A stretch of 64,000 bases of DNA from Cenococcum geophilum 1.58 (Eukaryota > Ascomycota > Dothideomycetes > Gloniales > Gloniaceae): positions 4,811,917 to 4,875,916 of the forward strand of contig KV748178.1 of the NCBI GenBank assembly GCA_001692895.1. The letters run 5' to 3'. Below, piece after piece: positions 34,700 through 46,699 of the stretch. Numbering within the stretch: position 1 is the stretch's first letter; each line of letters starts with the position of its first letter. The position numbers and the translations under genes were made by a program. The notes below the pieces were generated by a model, which saw only the letters and a program-made list of their open reading frames with translations, did no database searches and had not been told where the DNA came from.

Positions 34700-37600
34700 T
34701 TCTCTAAATTTCCCTCTTAACCTAACCTTTAACTCGTATATATAGAGTATTTATATTAACAAACGTCTCTAGTGCCTTATTTGGGTTTGCCTTTATTATC
34801 GCATCTACTAGGTTATCTTAGCCATTAATTTATTAGATCTTAAAGAGTTCTTAACGCTTATAGGACTGCTAAAGTGCTATAATATTAATTATAAGACGCT
34901 TCTCCTTTATAGTACCAAGCTTAATTAAACACTCGTAGAGGGAATATAAGTTGGTGTATACGATTATAGGGATAGCGGGAAGTTTAAGCCAGTTTATAAT
35001 TATTTTAAGGGTAGTTCTAATTGCAATTGCTATATTAACTCCGCCGACCATTTTATATATCTCTAACGCTAGAACGCTTTAAGTGACGCGCTTACTCTTA
35101 GTTAAGCTCTAATAGATAAGGTTACCGTAGATCGTAAAGTTATTCTCTCTAGTAAATTCGTTTGTAATAATAATCTTATATCCTAGCTAGGAGCTAAAAT
35201 CTTTATTATTTATAAATAATCTATTAACAAATACGAAGAGCTTGGTGGTAGGAAGGTTAATAGGCACGTAGAGTAGTCCCCTATTAAGATGGTTCATTTA
35301 CTAAAAAAGACGCTTATTTAGGGCAAGAACGTTATCCTTAGTTAGTTCCTAGTATTAAGCGGCAATAGAGAGATTAAAGGAAGCCTTAGGTTAATAGATA
35401 GAAGCCATATAAGCTCCGCGAGCGCGTTACTCCACGTATCCTTACTTTAGAGAATTAATGTTAATAACGTTGATCTTCTTGCCTTAACCCTTCTAGCGTA
35501 GAGCAATGGAGCCCTTATTTAGGGAGAGGATACATCCGTTAAAGAGTAATAGTATTACTAAGTTAAGTCTTTCCTTTAGCTTTGCTATAAGGTTTACCTT
35601 TACTAGCTTATCTTCTTTAAGAGCTAAGAATTAGTCGTCTCCTAAGATAATTATATTATCCGTTTATATGCCGATAATTCTAAATAGAGTTCCTATAGTT
35701 ATAATAAGGAAGCAGGGATTAAATATGGAAGTAGTTATCAAAAGCTTCTCCTTATAGTGCTTGCTGTAGGTAGCCTACTAATAAGTTCCTACCTCTGCGA
35801 TTCTATATAATGGCTTAAATACGACCATAATCGTATCCTTAGGATATTGGTAGCGAATTTACTCTGGAAGGTATGCTAGTATTAAGCGCTAAAGGCGCGT
35901 CTCTAATTAGGTATAGGCCTAAGTAATATCTTACAGGTAAACCGCTATTCTATTCTTTATTAAGGAGGGAGCTAGTATAATAATAACTTATTAACTAGCT
36001 TATTAAATTATAGGGGATTACATAAGGATTACTTCCTTACCGTTATTGTTATAACCTTAAATAACTAGCCTTGACTTCTTAAATGGGGTATTAGTAGCTT
36101 TGCCTTTAATCTTATTAACTATTCTTAACTTAAATATGCGGACTCTATCGAACTTAGTAGGGTCATATTTCTTAAATTTAAAGACTCCTCTTGCAATAAG
36201 ACCGTCAATCTCCTACTTGTTAGATGCTTGGAAAGGAGCTCCTAAAGTTATAATACGGCCTTCCTTTTAGAGCTATTTTGCGAGTTTGAAGTCAGCCTTC
36301 TCTTTAGCTGTTATAAAGGCCATTAATAGTTTATCTCTATTCTTAATAGCGGTAATAAATTGCTCTTTGAAATTGACAAGATATTAGCAATTTTATAATC
36401 CCTTTAGGCGACCTCTACCGCGTTATAGTTGCGGTACGTCTACTATAATTATATTAGAATCGCCTTCGCCTTCTAAAGTACGTTAATTATAGTTCTCCTC
36501 TAGGGTATCCTCTGGGGTATCCTATAAAGGCTTAAAGCTATCATCCCTATAGTAGGGCTTAATAACGGTTAAGCGGAATTAAGTGGGTCTATGGGGCATC
36601 TAAAGAGTATAAGTTTAACCATTAATTGCAATAAGTTTATATGGGCCTAACTATCCTCCCTTTTCACGCCATACGCGTACCTCTAATTGGAGTGGCAGAT
36701 CAAGCGTAGTTAAGGTATTTAGGCCATTTCTTATTCCTAGTACGTCGTTGACCTAACGCGTAGCGTAGAGACGTCGCACCTCCTTCGTTACCTTGCAAAT
36801 AGCCTTAGCTCGTTGCGTAATAAAGGGAGATAGTAGAGAATTGTTAGTTATTTAAGGGTAGGCGCTAAAGACTAGCAACGTAGGTACGAGCCCATCTAGG
36901 CTAGCAATATCGTTAACAGCCTTAACAGCTATCTATAGAATAAGCTCTTCGCTAGCACCCTCTAGTTTTAAAGAAATAATCTTATATACGCGGCGTAATG
37001 GCGTATAATATCGTTCTACTTTTTTAATACTATTATATGCCTTAATGGGGACTTCCTTAACCTCAATTATTATTGCCTTTGCCTATTATTAAAACTCTGT
37101 AGATAAGAAGTTCTTTCCTATATTATAAACGATTTAATTAGGGGGTCCTAGGTAGACATTAATCTAGTATAATTAAAGAGTATCCTATGCGTTCCTAGCT
37201 AATATATCTTTTAAAAAGCGTGCGGCTTAAAAGGAGGTTAAGAAGTCAACAACTTAGAGTACTGGCTTGCCGCTAAGATATAAAACATCTATAATAATGC
37301 AAAAGTTAAAGTTGTAGTCATCTTTAAGAGTAAACTTAAATCGGCCAGGGGACTTCTGGTTCATTTAGTAGTGGTGGCAGTACTTTATAAGATATTTAAT
37401 TACCTTAACCTTAACTTTATAACCTACTCGCTAAAGGACCCTAAGCAATTAGTAAACAGATGGGTGGCTAAAACAACGGTGTAGTTAACGTAACTCTGAC
37501 TTAGTCAGGTGGCTCTAAGCAACGCTCCTTTCTAGCTATTAAAGGAGCAACTAAGGGTGACCCCACTTGCGTATAACGGGCACCCAATTATCTCCCTAGA

Positions 37601-39850
37601 TAAGTATATTCTTAAGGTTATTAAGCTTAATACCCAATTTATCTATATCTTGGATATAAAATAGGAATGGGGTGTTTGCGGGGATAATGTAGAAAGTAAT
37701 ATATCCTAATAGGGTTTGGACCTTAATTGTGCTAAGAGAGATCGCAGTACCCTTGCCAAAGTGAATTATATATTGGCCTGCTATTAATTGGTTAATTTAA
37801 ATAAAGCTATTAAGCTGCTAAAGAGCTCGAACTTAAGGCTCTCCTGCTATAGATACTCCTACGGCTTTAGTATCTGGCATAATGCTATAGAAGACGTTCG
37901 CCGAGTATCTATCGTTAAAGGAGAACGCGGAACTTTCCTTTGGCTCGTTAAAGATATTTAACTTTATAATAGAATGGAGCGTAGATTAGTCATTAAGGAT
38001 AGCAACGGTTTGTGTACTATTTACCTTACTATACTCGGTAAAGTATTGGTTAGGAGAGTAGTCCTTAATTTCTATATCTATAAGGAGCTGTTCGGCCTCA
38101 TTAACCTTACCCTTAAGATCTTCTTCGCCTTTATATTAAACTAGGAAGTTTTAGAAGTAGGCCATAGTAACCTCTCGGTTTCCGACGTTTTATGCGCTCT
38201 AGCGAAACCTATTATATACCTCCTTTTGTCTATTAAGAGGGTGTCTAGTTAACTAGCAATTTGGCTTCTTATAAATATAGCACTTCTTCTAATAATCGCT
38301 CCAAAGTGAACCTCTATAAGGACCTCTATAATTGCCTTATAGTCGACGTTAATCGTACCCTTTACTATATCCCCTACCATATCTACTATATATTTAATTA
38401 GTCCAGTTATAATCATATTAGTTAGCCGGGTTAATTAAGGTAGGTTGGAGTTAGGCGTTAAATTGCTATACTTTTTAAAAGCGTAGAGCGGTGCTAATAG
38501 AGGATCTTAATTAAGTATATACTCCTTCATAAGTACTTATAGGGTTAAAGAGAGCGAGATTACATTCTTTAATACCTCGGCATGCGCTAATGACTTAATC
38601 GCGTAGGCTAAGGTCCTCTTAATATGATTCGGATAAACTATGCTAAATTATCTAAAGTTAATTAAAGAGCTTTTGAAGACAATTAAGCCGAGAGACACCT
38701 AGGTTCGTAGCAATGATTCTTAGAAAGGTAGTCTCTCTCTACTCCGATATATATTGCTGCTTATTCTTTTCTATTTTAAAGTGGCATCTTATCTTATATA
38801 TTATTTAGTTAAAATTATATCCTTTTCCTACCAAACAATTATAATAGAAGGTACTAGCGCGGCCCTTAAGTATAACGGAATAGGCGTTATGATATTGGTT
38901 AGGTTCTAGTCTAACCTTCTAGTAACAGTTATAGAAGATACACAGCTTCGAATTGAGGATGTTATATAGTTCCTCGCTAAACTTCTTCTCCTAGTCCGCA
39001 TAGAGCTTCGTAAGCTCTATAAGCATTTTTAAGGTACCTCTAAGTAGTGTTAGACCATATTAAAATTGCATTAGAGATTAAGGTAGGGATTACTTTATAG
39101 GCTGTAGTAGAGATATAGGGCTTAGTAGAACACGGCGTGGTACCTAATCTTCCTATAGTAGAGTTTAAAGGTTGTTAAATCGCGAAGTAAGGGGATCTTA
39201 CGCTTACTCTTAAGGGGTAGTAGTTAATGTTGCTAGTTAAATTAGTAGATCCTAGGGAGCTAGAGATAGAGGTGGAAGCGATAGATGCGGAATATAAGAA
39301 CTTGTGCCTAGAGCAATAAAATTAGAGCGCGTCTCTATTGGCGTATCGTTTGGATTCTATCGTGAGTTAAGCTTCCTCTTAGTACGTAGTTAATACTTAA
39401 CCTCTTATAGAGTCCATTCGTGCTCTTCTTTTGCGTTAATAACTTACTCCTAGATATTATCTCTAATAGCACCCCCATTTATAGGGATAAATACTCTATT
39501 CTCCTAAAGGAAGTTACGGAAGTCTTATACAACGTCCTTCTTCGCGAGAGCCTATATTTCCTTTATCCATCTAATAAAGTCCTCCTTCATATAACACTAT
39601 AGCTCGGTATTATTATATTCGCTGTCTATATAGTATACTATGCGGTATACTAAGAATCCGTTTAAGTCCTATTTTTTGGCGTTTATAGGGTCGATGTCTG
39701 TGTCCTATATCTTTAGGTTAATGCTTTTCTTATACTTCTTTGGGTAGGTTGACGCCATAATAGGTATAGAATTGACGGGGTGTCGTACATTAAAGGTAGG
39801 TAGGGTTTTTGGCTTTGTAGAATCTCGTAGGTTTACTGTCAAAAGGTAAG
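34700..39850 (-). pseudogene. gag-pol of the Copia element, dead
   Basis: On the minus strand the integrase lies at about 37560-36880: a zinc-type KYCHHY segment, SPGRFKFTLKDDYNFNF, then IIIDVLYLSGKPVL and VVDFLTSF. Reverse transcriptase ends near 35870-35620 with YRIAEVGTYW, YSKHYKEKLL and the catalytic block GI-stop-TDNI-I-ILGD, where the family has T-D-D-T. RNase H at 35060-34800 includes LYSLYECLIKLGTIKEKRL, an open 60-codon frame (35051-34869). Gag should lie between about 39850 and 38000 but was not resolved in detail. Stops are mainly TAA/TAG. Asp-to-Asn in the active site and the stops kill it. Confidence 0.85.
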
Positions 39851-39867
39851 TAATTAAGATATTGTCG

Positions 39868-40049
39868 ACGCGTTTCGGACGTTAACTTTAGGACTATAGG
39901 TTTAGTAATACTTCTGACCTAAAGTACTTAACCAAATCTTCGTATACGTAGTTGTTTAACGCGTTTCGGACGTTAATTTTGGGACTATAGGTTTAGTGAC
40001 ACTTCTAACCTAAAGTACTTAACCAAATCTTCGTAAACGTGGTTGTTCT
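39868..40049 (-). repeat. 91-bp tandem duplication in the Copia leader
   Basis: Two copies start at 39868 and 39959, each with ACGCGTTTCGGACGTTAA and CCAAATCTTCGTA. They lie between the 5' LTR and gag. A fragment of a third unit (CTTAGTGACACTTCT) follows near 40083. Confidence 0.85.
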
Positions 40050-40243
40050 ACGTGATAGACGTAACTTAGTATCTCCTAGTACTTAGTGACACTTCTATTA
40101 CTAGTTTTCCGCAAGTTTAAGGTAGTATAGTATCGCCGGGATCCATTCCATATGAGCGCATATAGCACCCCTATACGAGACTGTCTCTTCTGTTCAAAAA
40201 CCTAGCTGCTCTATAGTTGACTGTATATTTAACTACTAATTAG

Positions 40244-40429
40244 TATTAAAAACATAGGGTGACTCACCAATAACAACTACTTGAGTAGGGTTACAGTAAT
40301 ATTAGTTAATTCTTATTAATAGGAATGAGGAAAGGGGTAAGGAACTTAAGGTTCCTTACCACACTAGGGCCACGTCGACACGTGACGGCAATATGCTTCA
40401 TGCGACGGCAACTTGCCTCATTCCCGACA
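40244..40429 (-). repeat. 5' LTR of the Copia element
   Basis: 186 bp, ending CCCGACA at 40429 on the plus strand. Its hairpin arms are 40337-40345 and 40351-40359. The 65- and 75-codon open frames crossing it in both directions are taken as chance. Confidence 0.9.
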
Positions 40430-40559
40430 ATTTTAAAATTAGAGGAATATTTAGGTAGGGTGGGGTATTTAATCTGGACGGTGGTAGGGATAGGGCAATT
40501 ATATTTCGCGGAGGGTAAATAGATAGTATGCACTTCTACTACCTTCTAAAAAATATCTT

Positions 40560-42230
40560 TACGTTATTCCTAATATTGGCCTTATATATAAACACCTAGA
40601 AAGCTATTATCGAGCCTAAAATACTCTTTTTGTTAAACTTATTAATTAATATTAACTGCTTATAGTTAGTAATATAGGAAAATAACTTCTACCTAATATT
40701 TTCTAGGTAATTTACTACGCTCTAGAGGCTGTGTAAGGTAGGTCTATCTAAGCTTAAATTAAAGGAGTTAGGTCTAGTCGCGTAGGTTAGGATATCTTTT
40801 TAGATTATATATCCTATGTTAGCTTAGCGCGATAAATAAATAAAACCTTACGTTATAGGCTTAGCTTTAGCTAACCATTAATAGCTATCAACCTTTACAA
40901 TCCGTTTACCGCTCTAGTATTGTCTATAGATTGCTTTATAGATATTTATACTAAATAAGGGAAGGGTAAGAGTATTTGTGTATTAAACTAAACTTCTCTA
41001 AATACGCCCTAGCTTACTATAATAACAAGAATAGAAATATATAAGCTCGACAAAATTAAATACTCTTACTCTATAGTATATAAGTCCTTCCTTGCCTGCT
41101 TAAGTATTATTAAGGATATTATTTATCCCTTCTCCCTTCTTCTAGCTTCCCTAGTATAATATACTTACCGTAATAAAGGTAGAAAGATTATATAGAATTC
41201 GTCTTTAGAACCCAATGCTTTACTTTATAAACTATCTAAGTATAACTTTTAAAGTGTAAAACGCCATTTAATATTATATGCATTTTCTTATATACTAGAT
41301 AATTATAGGGAATTTTTATATCTGGTGCAAATAAATAGAGATAGCTATCCTTAACATGGTCTATTCTCTTAGCTAGCCAACTTTAATAGAAAATCCTCTA
41401 CTAGTAAGGTAAACGCTTATTACCTATATAAAATAGATACTAGTAAGGGTTTTATTCTAAAGGGAATAAATAAGGTATTACTAAATCTTCCTACTTTATA
41501 GCTATCCCTTTTAATAACTTAGAAGGCCTATTTTATCGTTAAGCCTCTTAACGTAAGTATAACTTTATAAAATTTCGGATAAGATTAATCCGCCAGTTAA
41601 GGTATACTAGCTCCGTAAGATCTCCATATAGGCTGCTAAGTAATTCTGTAATACGGGCCCGCTCCTTTAGCTAGTAGGTAATAGTAGCGGCCTACTTAGT
41701 AGCGGTTAAATTATTGGGTAATATGCCTTTATACTCCTCCTTAAGCTCCATTATATTATTATTTATAAAATATACTTTTCTAGTTATCCGTTCTGCCTTA
41801 TTTTATAAATGCTTTATCTTTTAATTTAGAGTAGTATTTACTTCTTTTCTCTATTAAATAAGGTCTTCTTTATTAGAAGAAGTAAAAGGCTTAAAGCTAT
41901 TTCGCATCTATTTTATTTTCTTTATTAAATTATCTCTCTACTAACGCAACTTAACTATCTTTAGGTGATTTGCAACTTCGTATAACTGCTCTTTAGTTAA
42001 CCCTTTTAGTGTATATAGGTTAAATATTAGGCTTATATTTCCTATAACCTTTACTAAAGCCCTATTAGATAGCTCGTCTAAATATACTACCTAGACGTTA
42101 TACTTAACGCGCTAGTTAATATAAAACTAAGGTATGCCGTTATAAGAATGGCCCATAACCTAGTCTCGTTTAGTGGTAGTTATAAACATTGCATTTGTAT
42201 GGCTTTTACTAATAAAATAGGTGCCCAAGT
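40560..42230 (-). pseudogene. Decayed DUF3435-type tyrosine recombinase, 5'-truncated
   Basis: On the minus strand one frame runs from about 42225 to about 41110, broken only by TAA/TAG. It opens with NAMFITTTKRD-stop-VMGH (42190-42150) and a following Tyr-Ile-Asn-x-Arg-Val. That is the C-terminal catalytic block (E/KRDQVMGH...Y) of the fungal DUF3435/FluG-domain family, which includes the Starship 'captain' recombinases. A charged coiled-coil region follows (LTKEQLYEVANHLKIVKLR, MELKEEYKGILP). Then comes a degenerate zinc region (RIDHVKDSYLYLF, ILNGVLHFKSY) whose Cys and His have mostly become Tyr. The catalytic Arg region upstream is lost at the junction near 42230. The part 40560-41100 is unresolved. 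The family call comes from motif memory, not a search. Confidence 0.65.
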
Positions 42231-42231
42231 A

Positions 42232-42569
42232 GTGCCTTGGCTACCCTTACCGCCTGCTAGGCCGCCGCTGATCAAAAGATTTGGGCAGTAAAGTTACTGC
42301 CAAGAGTTACTGCCCGGATCCTGTCCGAAACGTAATCCACACCATCTATGTAAGGAATAATCCATTTTACTTAATCGAGCCTCTATATATTAAGTGTTCA
42401 ACTAGCTAATTAATTTGCGACTGACTTTCTGAGCATTAGTTTATAAAAAGCTCGCAATTATCTTCTTCCTAAATCACTTTACTTAATACTAACGCAAACA
42501 TAATATCCCAAAAGCAAATTCGAGCAATCACTCTTGACCCCCGTATTCCATGCGAAGAAATGTACGGCC
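42232..42569. other. Short non-RIPped island with inverted repeats
   Basis: Between the recombinase remnant and the truncated Gypsy copy is about 340 bp that keeps CpA, TpG and CpG. It holds GGGCAGTAA (42283-42291) with two inverted partners, TTACTGCC (42294-42301) and TTACTGCCC (42307-42315). Near 42513-42590 a plus frame reads QKQIRAITLDPRIPCEEMYG, apparently the start of a protein, cut off at the Gypsy junction. It may be the end of a DNA transposon (TIR, leader, first codons). The product is not identified. Confidence 0.45.
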
Positions 42570-43456
42570 GTTATTATAGAAGAATAGGTCCATAGTTTAT
42601 GCAGCGTCTTTACTTAAATGAGATATTTTATAGCTAATCTTGGTAGCTTCAGTAGGGTATTAGTTATAGTTTATTAAAAGTTTAAGACGGAGCTTAGTTA
42701 TAAATGGACGTAGGTTATTTCAATTTCTATTAAACATTAGAGGGTTAGGGAGCTTTTTGGATTTTATAGTAGGTACTAGGTTTATTATAGGTATAGGTTA
42801 AGCTGCCGTTACTAGTTTAGGGTTTATATTTAACAGGTTAAGTTTGTATACAGTTATTTCAATTTCGTTTATAGGTGTTGCTATTAGGGTCTTTAACGTA
42901 AGTGCTTTAAGGTTACGGAGTTTTTCGCGGATTGCTCCCATTAATTACTAGTGCTAAGCTTCTAATATCGCTTGCTATTAGGCTAAAGCATCCGTAAAGG
43001 ACTATTATATTATAGTTAACTGTTCCCTAACTAGGGCTATAATGCTTATAGTTAACGCGGAGGGTTTAAGTTCGTTTGCCATTTTAATAGTAGTTATTTT
43101 AATATAACGTAATATAAGGGCGCAAAGAGACTTTAGGGAAGATTTAAAGGAATAATATAAATTCTATCTAAATCTAAGGGTATATAGCTCTTGCTAAGAG
43201 CAAGACGTTGCGTAAAGAAGAGAAGGGAATAATAAGAGAATTATATAATTAAATAGTTAGGGGCTTAGTGGTCAATGCGTGCGTATATACGTACGCGGTC
43301 TTTAACGGACTTTAGTAAAATTCAATTAATCTAGCAGAATTTGGCAGAAGTTGATTAAGCTGGCAGAATTCGGCAGAATTTAGTTAAAGCGTCGGAATTT
43401 ATCTGTCAAGTATTTTACTAAGATATTCCTACTATAACTGGGCTAGTCCCGTTACA
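42570..43456 (-). mobile_element. Truncated Gypsy copy 3: 5' LTR and start of gag
   Basis: Same family as copies 1 and 2, on the minus strand. The LTR is 43113-43456, exactly 344 bp, from TGTAACGGG (minus strand) to CCCTTATA. The leader and gag follow down to about 42570, where similarity to copy 1 (around position 3296) stops. The rest is lost. It inserted into a LINE 3' UTR just to its right. Its self-primer site reads TTACGTTATATTAA, and the LTR keeps TTACGCAACGTCTT on the minus strand. Confidence 0.9.
43113..43456 (-). repeat. LTR of truncated Gypsy copy 3
   Basis: Same length and ends as the other four LTRs of this family. The 5-bp flank on the right is CTAGG (43457-43461); the partner duplication is lost. 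Confidence 0.9.
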
Positions 43457-43720
43457 CTAGGCTATAGCACTATAGTTCTATATATATAAATCCTTTCTAG
43501 GCAGCTTAATATGTACTAGTAGCTATATCTTAGTAGTTTATAAACCCCTAAGAGTTTATAGCTCCTTAGTAAAATACTAAGGTGCTACAACTACTAGGGA
43601 ATGAGAAAACGGTAGGAAAAACTATAGAAAATCCTAACGCCTATTCCTATCCTTTTGCAATTTAACTCTATCCTTTTGCTCTCTAAAATCTTTTTACTAA
43701 GAGCCTAGTAGGAGTTACCT
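43457..43720 (-). mobile_element. LINE 3' UTR fragment
   Basis: On the minus strand it matches the 3' UTR of the LINE at 10320-10600: the GAAGGAGGTAACTCCTACTAGG-like block near 43710, an AAAGGATAGG block, and TATAGTGCTATAGCCTAG at the Gypsy junction. The A-rich tail is missing because Gypsy copy 3 cut it off. Its coding region to the left could not be confirmed. Confidence 0.7.
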
Positions 43721-43859
43721 CCTTCTAGAATCCTATTTGTTTTGTTTTATTCTTCCATAGATCCTTCTAAGCTAGTACTACGTACTAGCTTAGCTGCTTT
43801 TAGAACCTCGCAGTCTTTACTATTTATAAAGTGGTTTTCTTTACAGTTAATATAAAGAG

Positions 43860-44440
43860 GGGTAGTATACTTATAGGGCTTGCCTATTATTATATAGGTA
43901 GAACAGGAGTGGTCTTTAGATAAATATGTAGCTGTACAAGCAAATCCTATTAAGGAATAGTATTAAAGACATAATGCCTGCTAATTTAACCGTCCTAAGA
44001 TTAAGCCTCTAGAGTTAACTAGTAAGGTTCTCTAGCTTAGGGTCCGTTTTTTAGGTTATTTAACTGGTACTTACTAACTTATTTAGCTAAGAGACTATAG
44101 GCGGCTAAAGAGTAGTATCTCTCTAGTTTAATATAACTGGCTACTAATTACGGAATTATCTAACTAGCTAATAAAGACCTTACTCCTTAGGGTTTATTAT
44201 TAATAAGCAGTCTGCACCCTTATGCGAATTAAGCCTATCTTTTATAGCTCTCCTTAGTAGGTAGAAGTTAAAAGACTCTCGTCTATCTGGGTTAGCTTAT
44301 ATCCTAGTTATAGTATATCTTTAATATTTAAATAGGAGTCCTTTTGCAAACCAATATCCTTATTTATAGTTTTCTAAATTACTAACCTTCGTAACCTTCT
44401 AGGAAATTAGTATAAATTGTCTATAGTACTCACGTATACT
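43860..44440 (-). pseudogene. Decayed unknown gene
   Basis: A minus-strand frame of about 190 codons from near 44430 is broken almost only by TAA/TAG. Segments include KVTKVSNLENYK, GYWFAKGLLFKY, RRESFNFYLLRRAIKDRLNS and HKGADCLLIINPKE. It is clearly protein-like, but I recognise no family. It may be the body of the element whose 3' UTR lies at 43457-43720, although I see no RNase H or reverse-transcriptase motif. Confidence 0.4.
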
Positions 44441-45400
44441 ACTAGGTAGGTTATTCCTGCACTATAGTATATAAGCTTTTAAGAATTCTACCGTCTTAAT
44501 TTATTAGAAGTAGTTACTTCCTTAGTAGTTTATCTAAAGCTTTTTTATAAGTTTCGTTTATCTACTAATAATAAACTTAGGTAGGCTTCGGATCTAGGTC
44601 CCTATTTAATAGTCGCAATATTTTAGAAGTCCTTAATACTTCTTATTGTCCGTAATATAATGTCGGATATATAGTCGCTTATACTGTTTAATAAATTATA
44701 ATATATTTTGTCCTGGAAAGTAAGGAGTCCCTAAAGCCCCTAGAGCTAGTATAGGCTAGGCCATAATATATACCTTATCTTGTTCTATTAGTGGTTTATT
44801 ATAAGGTAACAGACTTATAGTTTCTCCTAAAATAGGTAAATTAACCTTCTAGTTCTTATCCTCTCTTTACTAAAGGTTATTAGTTCTAGACGTTATAGAA
44901 ATTAGGTCTAGTACCGCATCCTTTAGGTTAAGAAACTTTATAGGTTAATAGGCTACCTACTTCCTTCTCCGCTGTTATTATAGAATAGGCCTAGAATCTC
45001 TAGTATTCCCATTATTAGTCCTATCGCTATTACTTTTATAAATTTAAGGGAGGCTTATATAAATATAAGAAGAATTATATAGACCGTTATAAATACAGTA
45101 AATAAAAACTTAAAGACTTCTCTTTACCGCTCCTGGTGCACTACAACCCTCTCTTTTATCCTCTGTCCTACTGTCCTACCTACTTGCATTTCTATCCTTA
45201 GTTATCCATTTTATCTATAATAGGTCTCGGATAATAATCTCCAAAGGTATTATTAACTTATTTTAATAGAGGTGACGCCTATACGCCCGTCGCTAGTAGT
45301 TCCGTACTTAATTTCCGTACCTATTAGCGACTTGACAGCTTTTAGTAATAGTAACTTAACAGTTTTTAATCCTTTTGTAGCTGCAGCACGTTTCTATACA
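44440..45400. other. Unassigned AT-rich DNA
   Basis: No supportable feature on either strand. Confidence 0.35.
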
Positions 45401-46390
45401 TCTCCTATATATATAGCACTAGACTTCTAATCTAAAGAGCTTACCGTCATCCCTACGTGAAATGCCATAAAGTATATAGGAGGGAAGGTCTCTCTATAGA
45501 TAGGAAGTCATGGTGCTATTAGTCTACTAGTTAGTAGAAATTAATAGGAAAGCAGTTAGTAAGAAGAGAAAAAAAGAGTGTATTATCTCCATCCAACTGT
45601 CTATCCGTTAAGCCCGTTAAAGCTATTAGAAACTCTAGGGCTATAAACCAATCTATATATTTATAGAAGGCCTATATACTTCTAAACTATGCCTAATCTA
45701 AATATTAAATCTAGTGGGCCAATTTACCCCACCATAATATCTTACTAGTAGTAGTTAAGAGGATAAAACTACCTTATAGATAGAAGGAGCATCTTTACCT
45801 ATTAGTTATAATTTTAAGAGACCTAATAGCCTATAGAGACGGCATTATTAATCTTAAAACAGAACCTATTTAGATAACTATTAAGGGAAGACTAATTAAG
45901 ATATCTTTTAATATCCTACTATTAGGACGGGATAAGGCAATATTAGGTATACTTTAATTATAGAAATACAACCTAAGGATTAATTAGATTATAGGTTAAG
46001 CTAATATTAAAGATACTTAATAATATAAAAGGCATATAGTAACTAAGTTAAAGTAACTTATAAAGAAACCGAGAAGATGTTAAGGTATATACTAAAGAGA
46101 TATTATAAGTATGGCAAGAAGCTATAGAGCCCAGAAAGTAAAAAACTATTAGAATATATAGTATAAGACTATAAGATAGAGTTAGAACTAGGAATAAGCC
46201 TAAAGTTCTTTCTAATCTATAAGCTAACTAAAGAGGAGTTAAGAGTACTTAAAGAGTTTATCTAAGAAAACATATAAAAGGGATATATTAGACCATTGTA
46301 GTTATTAGTAGGTTATTTAGTACTATTTATACTAAAGAAGAATAGAAAACTTAGGCTATATATTAACTATAAATAATTTAGAGTATAGTA
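45400..46390 (+). pseudogene. Gypsy protease-reverse transcriptase fragment, other family
   Basis: The plus strand near 45930-45985 reads ILGIL-x-L-x-KYNLRIN-x-IIG, the end of a Gypsy protease-like domain (family: LGLPWL...NPxIDW). From 46140 to 46375 the start of reverse transcriptase is visible: DYKIELELGISLK, YKLTKEELRVLKEFI, KGYIRPL, KKNRKLRLYINYK. It ends abruptly near 46390, where LINE sequence begins. It is not the family of copies 1-3. No LTR was found. Confidence 0.65.
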
Positions 46391-46699
46391 AAAAGAAGGA
46401 GCTCTTGCTGCACCTGGCCTAAAAAGACCAAAACCAACTAAAAGAACCCCGAAAATACACCTAGAGAAACCCCCTAAGATATATACATTACAGGGGAGGC
46501 ACACGTTAAACGATAGTAGTTCGTATTTACGCGTGACCGCTAACACTATATCTAGTAATGGCCCCCTATAATAAGGTTAGGTGAATACTACACTATAAAG
46601 CGGAAAGACTTTTATTAAAAAGGCATCTAACAAAATATAAAGCCTATTAGACGCGTCTAGTATCTAAAATTGTAAGGGAGTAACCGTTAGCTATAATGA

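Larger units (their letters stand above)
34164..40434 (-). mobile_element. Ty1/Copia retrotransposon, full length
   Basis: The element spans 34169-40429 (6261 bp) between ATTTT target duplications (34164-34168 and 40430-40434). It has 186-bp LTRs at 34169-34354 and 40244-40429. On the minus strand the order is leader, gag, integrase, reverse transcriptase, RNase H. Integrase before reverse transcriptase is the Copia order. RIP is moderate. The right LTR end has turned TGTTGG into TATTAA while the left end is intact. Confidence 0.93.

Noticed and set aside
39420-39602. 60-codon plus-strand frame
   Set aside because: Antisense to the gag region of the Copia element.
40306-40533. Overlapping 75- and 65-codon frames on both strands
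   Set aside because: They span a Copia LTR and its flank in both directions; chance frames in a less mutated segment.
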